A stretch of DNA of 5,430 bases from Anaerolineaceae bacterium (GTDB taxonomy: Bacteria; Chloroflexota; Anaerolineae; Anaerolineales; Anaerolineaceae), in NCBI GenBank assembly GCA_027348305.1, contig DAIEPS010000136.1:1-5430 (forward strand), given 5' to 3'. Positions 5,328 through 5,430 of the stretch are shown piece after piece; positions within the stretch are counted from its first letter, which is position 1, and each line of letters begins with the position of its first letter. Both the position numbers and the translations under genes were made by a program. The notes beneath the pieces were generated by a model. It saw nothing but the letters and a program-made list of their open reading frames with translations. It was not told where the DNA came from and made no database searches.

Positions 5328-5430
5328 TTGGCGCAAGATCAAACCGGCGCAAAATTTACACCGTTTACTTTATGATATCGGCCTTGGACCCATTGTCGGC
5401 AGGATCATCCTGCTGCTGACCACCACCGGC
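5308..5430 (+). CDS. Probable Ddn-like (DUF385) deazaflavin/F420-dependent nitroreductase, N-terminal fragment
   Basis: The first 41 codons of a gene that runs off the right edge. The protein begins MDPKTFDWRKIKPAQNLHRL and continues LYDIGLGPIVGRIILLLTTTG (21-41). The latter closely matches the conserved start of the nitroreductase family deazaflavin-dependent oxidoreductases, where LxTxGRKSG normally follows. Studied relatives (mycobacterial Ddn and related quinone reductases) use reduced F420 to reduce nitroaromatics and quinones. The ATG lies 20 bp inside the HXXEE gene in another frame, with GGGA seven bases upstream, so it belongs to the same operon. The cofactor-binding body is outside the window, so F420 use is inferred from family only. 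Confidence 0.72.
   Translation, partial: MDPKTFDWRKIKPAQNLHRLLYDIGLGPIVGRIILLLTTTG

Overview
The window looks like chromosomal DNA of a bacterium with ordinary sigma70-type promoters. The best guess is a member of the Chloroflexota, class Anaerolineae or a relative. This is inference from three things: a membrane-fusion protein with an unusually long Ala/Asp/Gln-rich hairpin, the start of a deazaflavin (F420)-type nitroreductase gene, and mixed base composition. No rRNA, tRNA, CRISPR array, transposase or phage gene is visible. Every stretch without a gene is shorter than 300 bases.

Left arm (1-832, minus strand). Two genes lie in tandem. The first 58 codons of a probable homoserine dehydrogenase run off the left edge, with their own promoter at 200-228. 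Upstream of it is a 147-residue protein made of two CBS domains (319-762), with a promoter at 804-832 and a perfect 12-bp hairpin terminator at 262-289.

Centre (833-934). This is a compact divergent control region. The right-hand promoter (TTGACT, 16-bp spacer, TAGAAT) runs straight into a perfect 14-bp palindrome, AACGAACGTTCGTT, which sits inside a 26-bp near-palindrome. This is the expected place for a TetR-type autorepressor to bind.

Right arm (935-5430, plus strand). Six tightly packed genes form one apparent operon: a TetR repressor with a TTG start; an ABC-2 type exporter permease overlapping it by 4 bp; a HlyD/YbhG-type membrane-fusion protein; a flavodoxin-fold NAD(P)H-dependent FMN reductase-like protein with four clustered cysteines; a four-helix HXXEE membrane protein starting in a TAATG overlap; and the first 41 residues of a Ddn-like (DUF385) nitroreductase, overlapping its neighbour by 20 bp and cut by the window edge.

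The likely theme is an inducible response to a small toxic or redox-active molecule. The repressor would release the promoter on ligand binding, the permease and fusion protein would export the compound, and the flavin- and F420-type enzymes would reduce it. The main oddity is that the exporter has a permease and a fusion protein but no ATPase gene anywhere in the visible operon. Base composition also falls from about 60% G+C in the permease to about 45% in the flavoprotein gene, which suggests the operon was assembled from parts of different origin.
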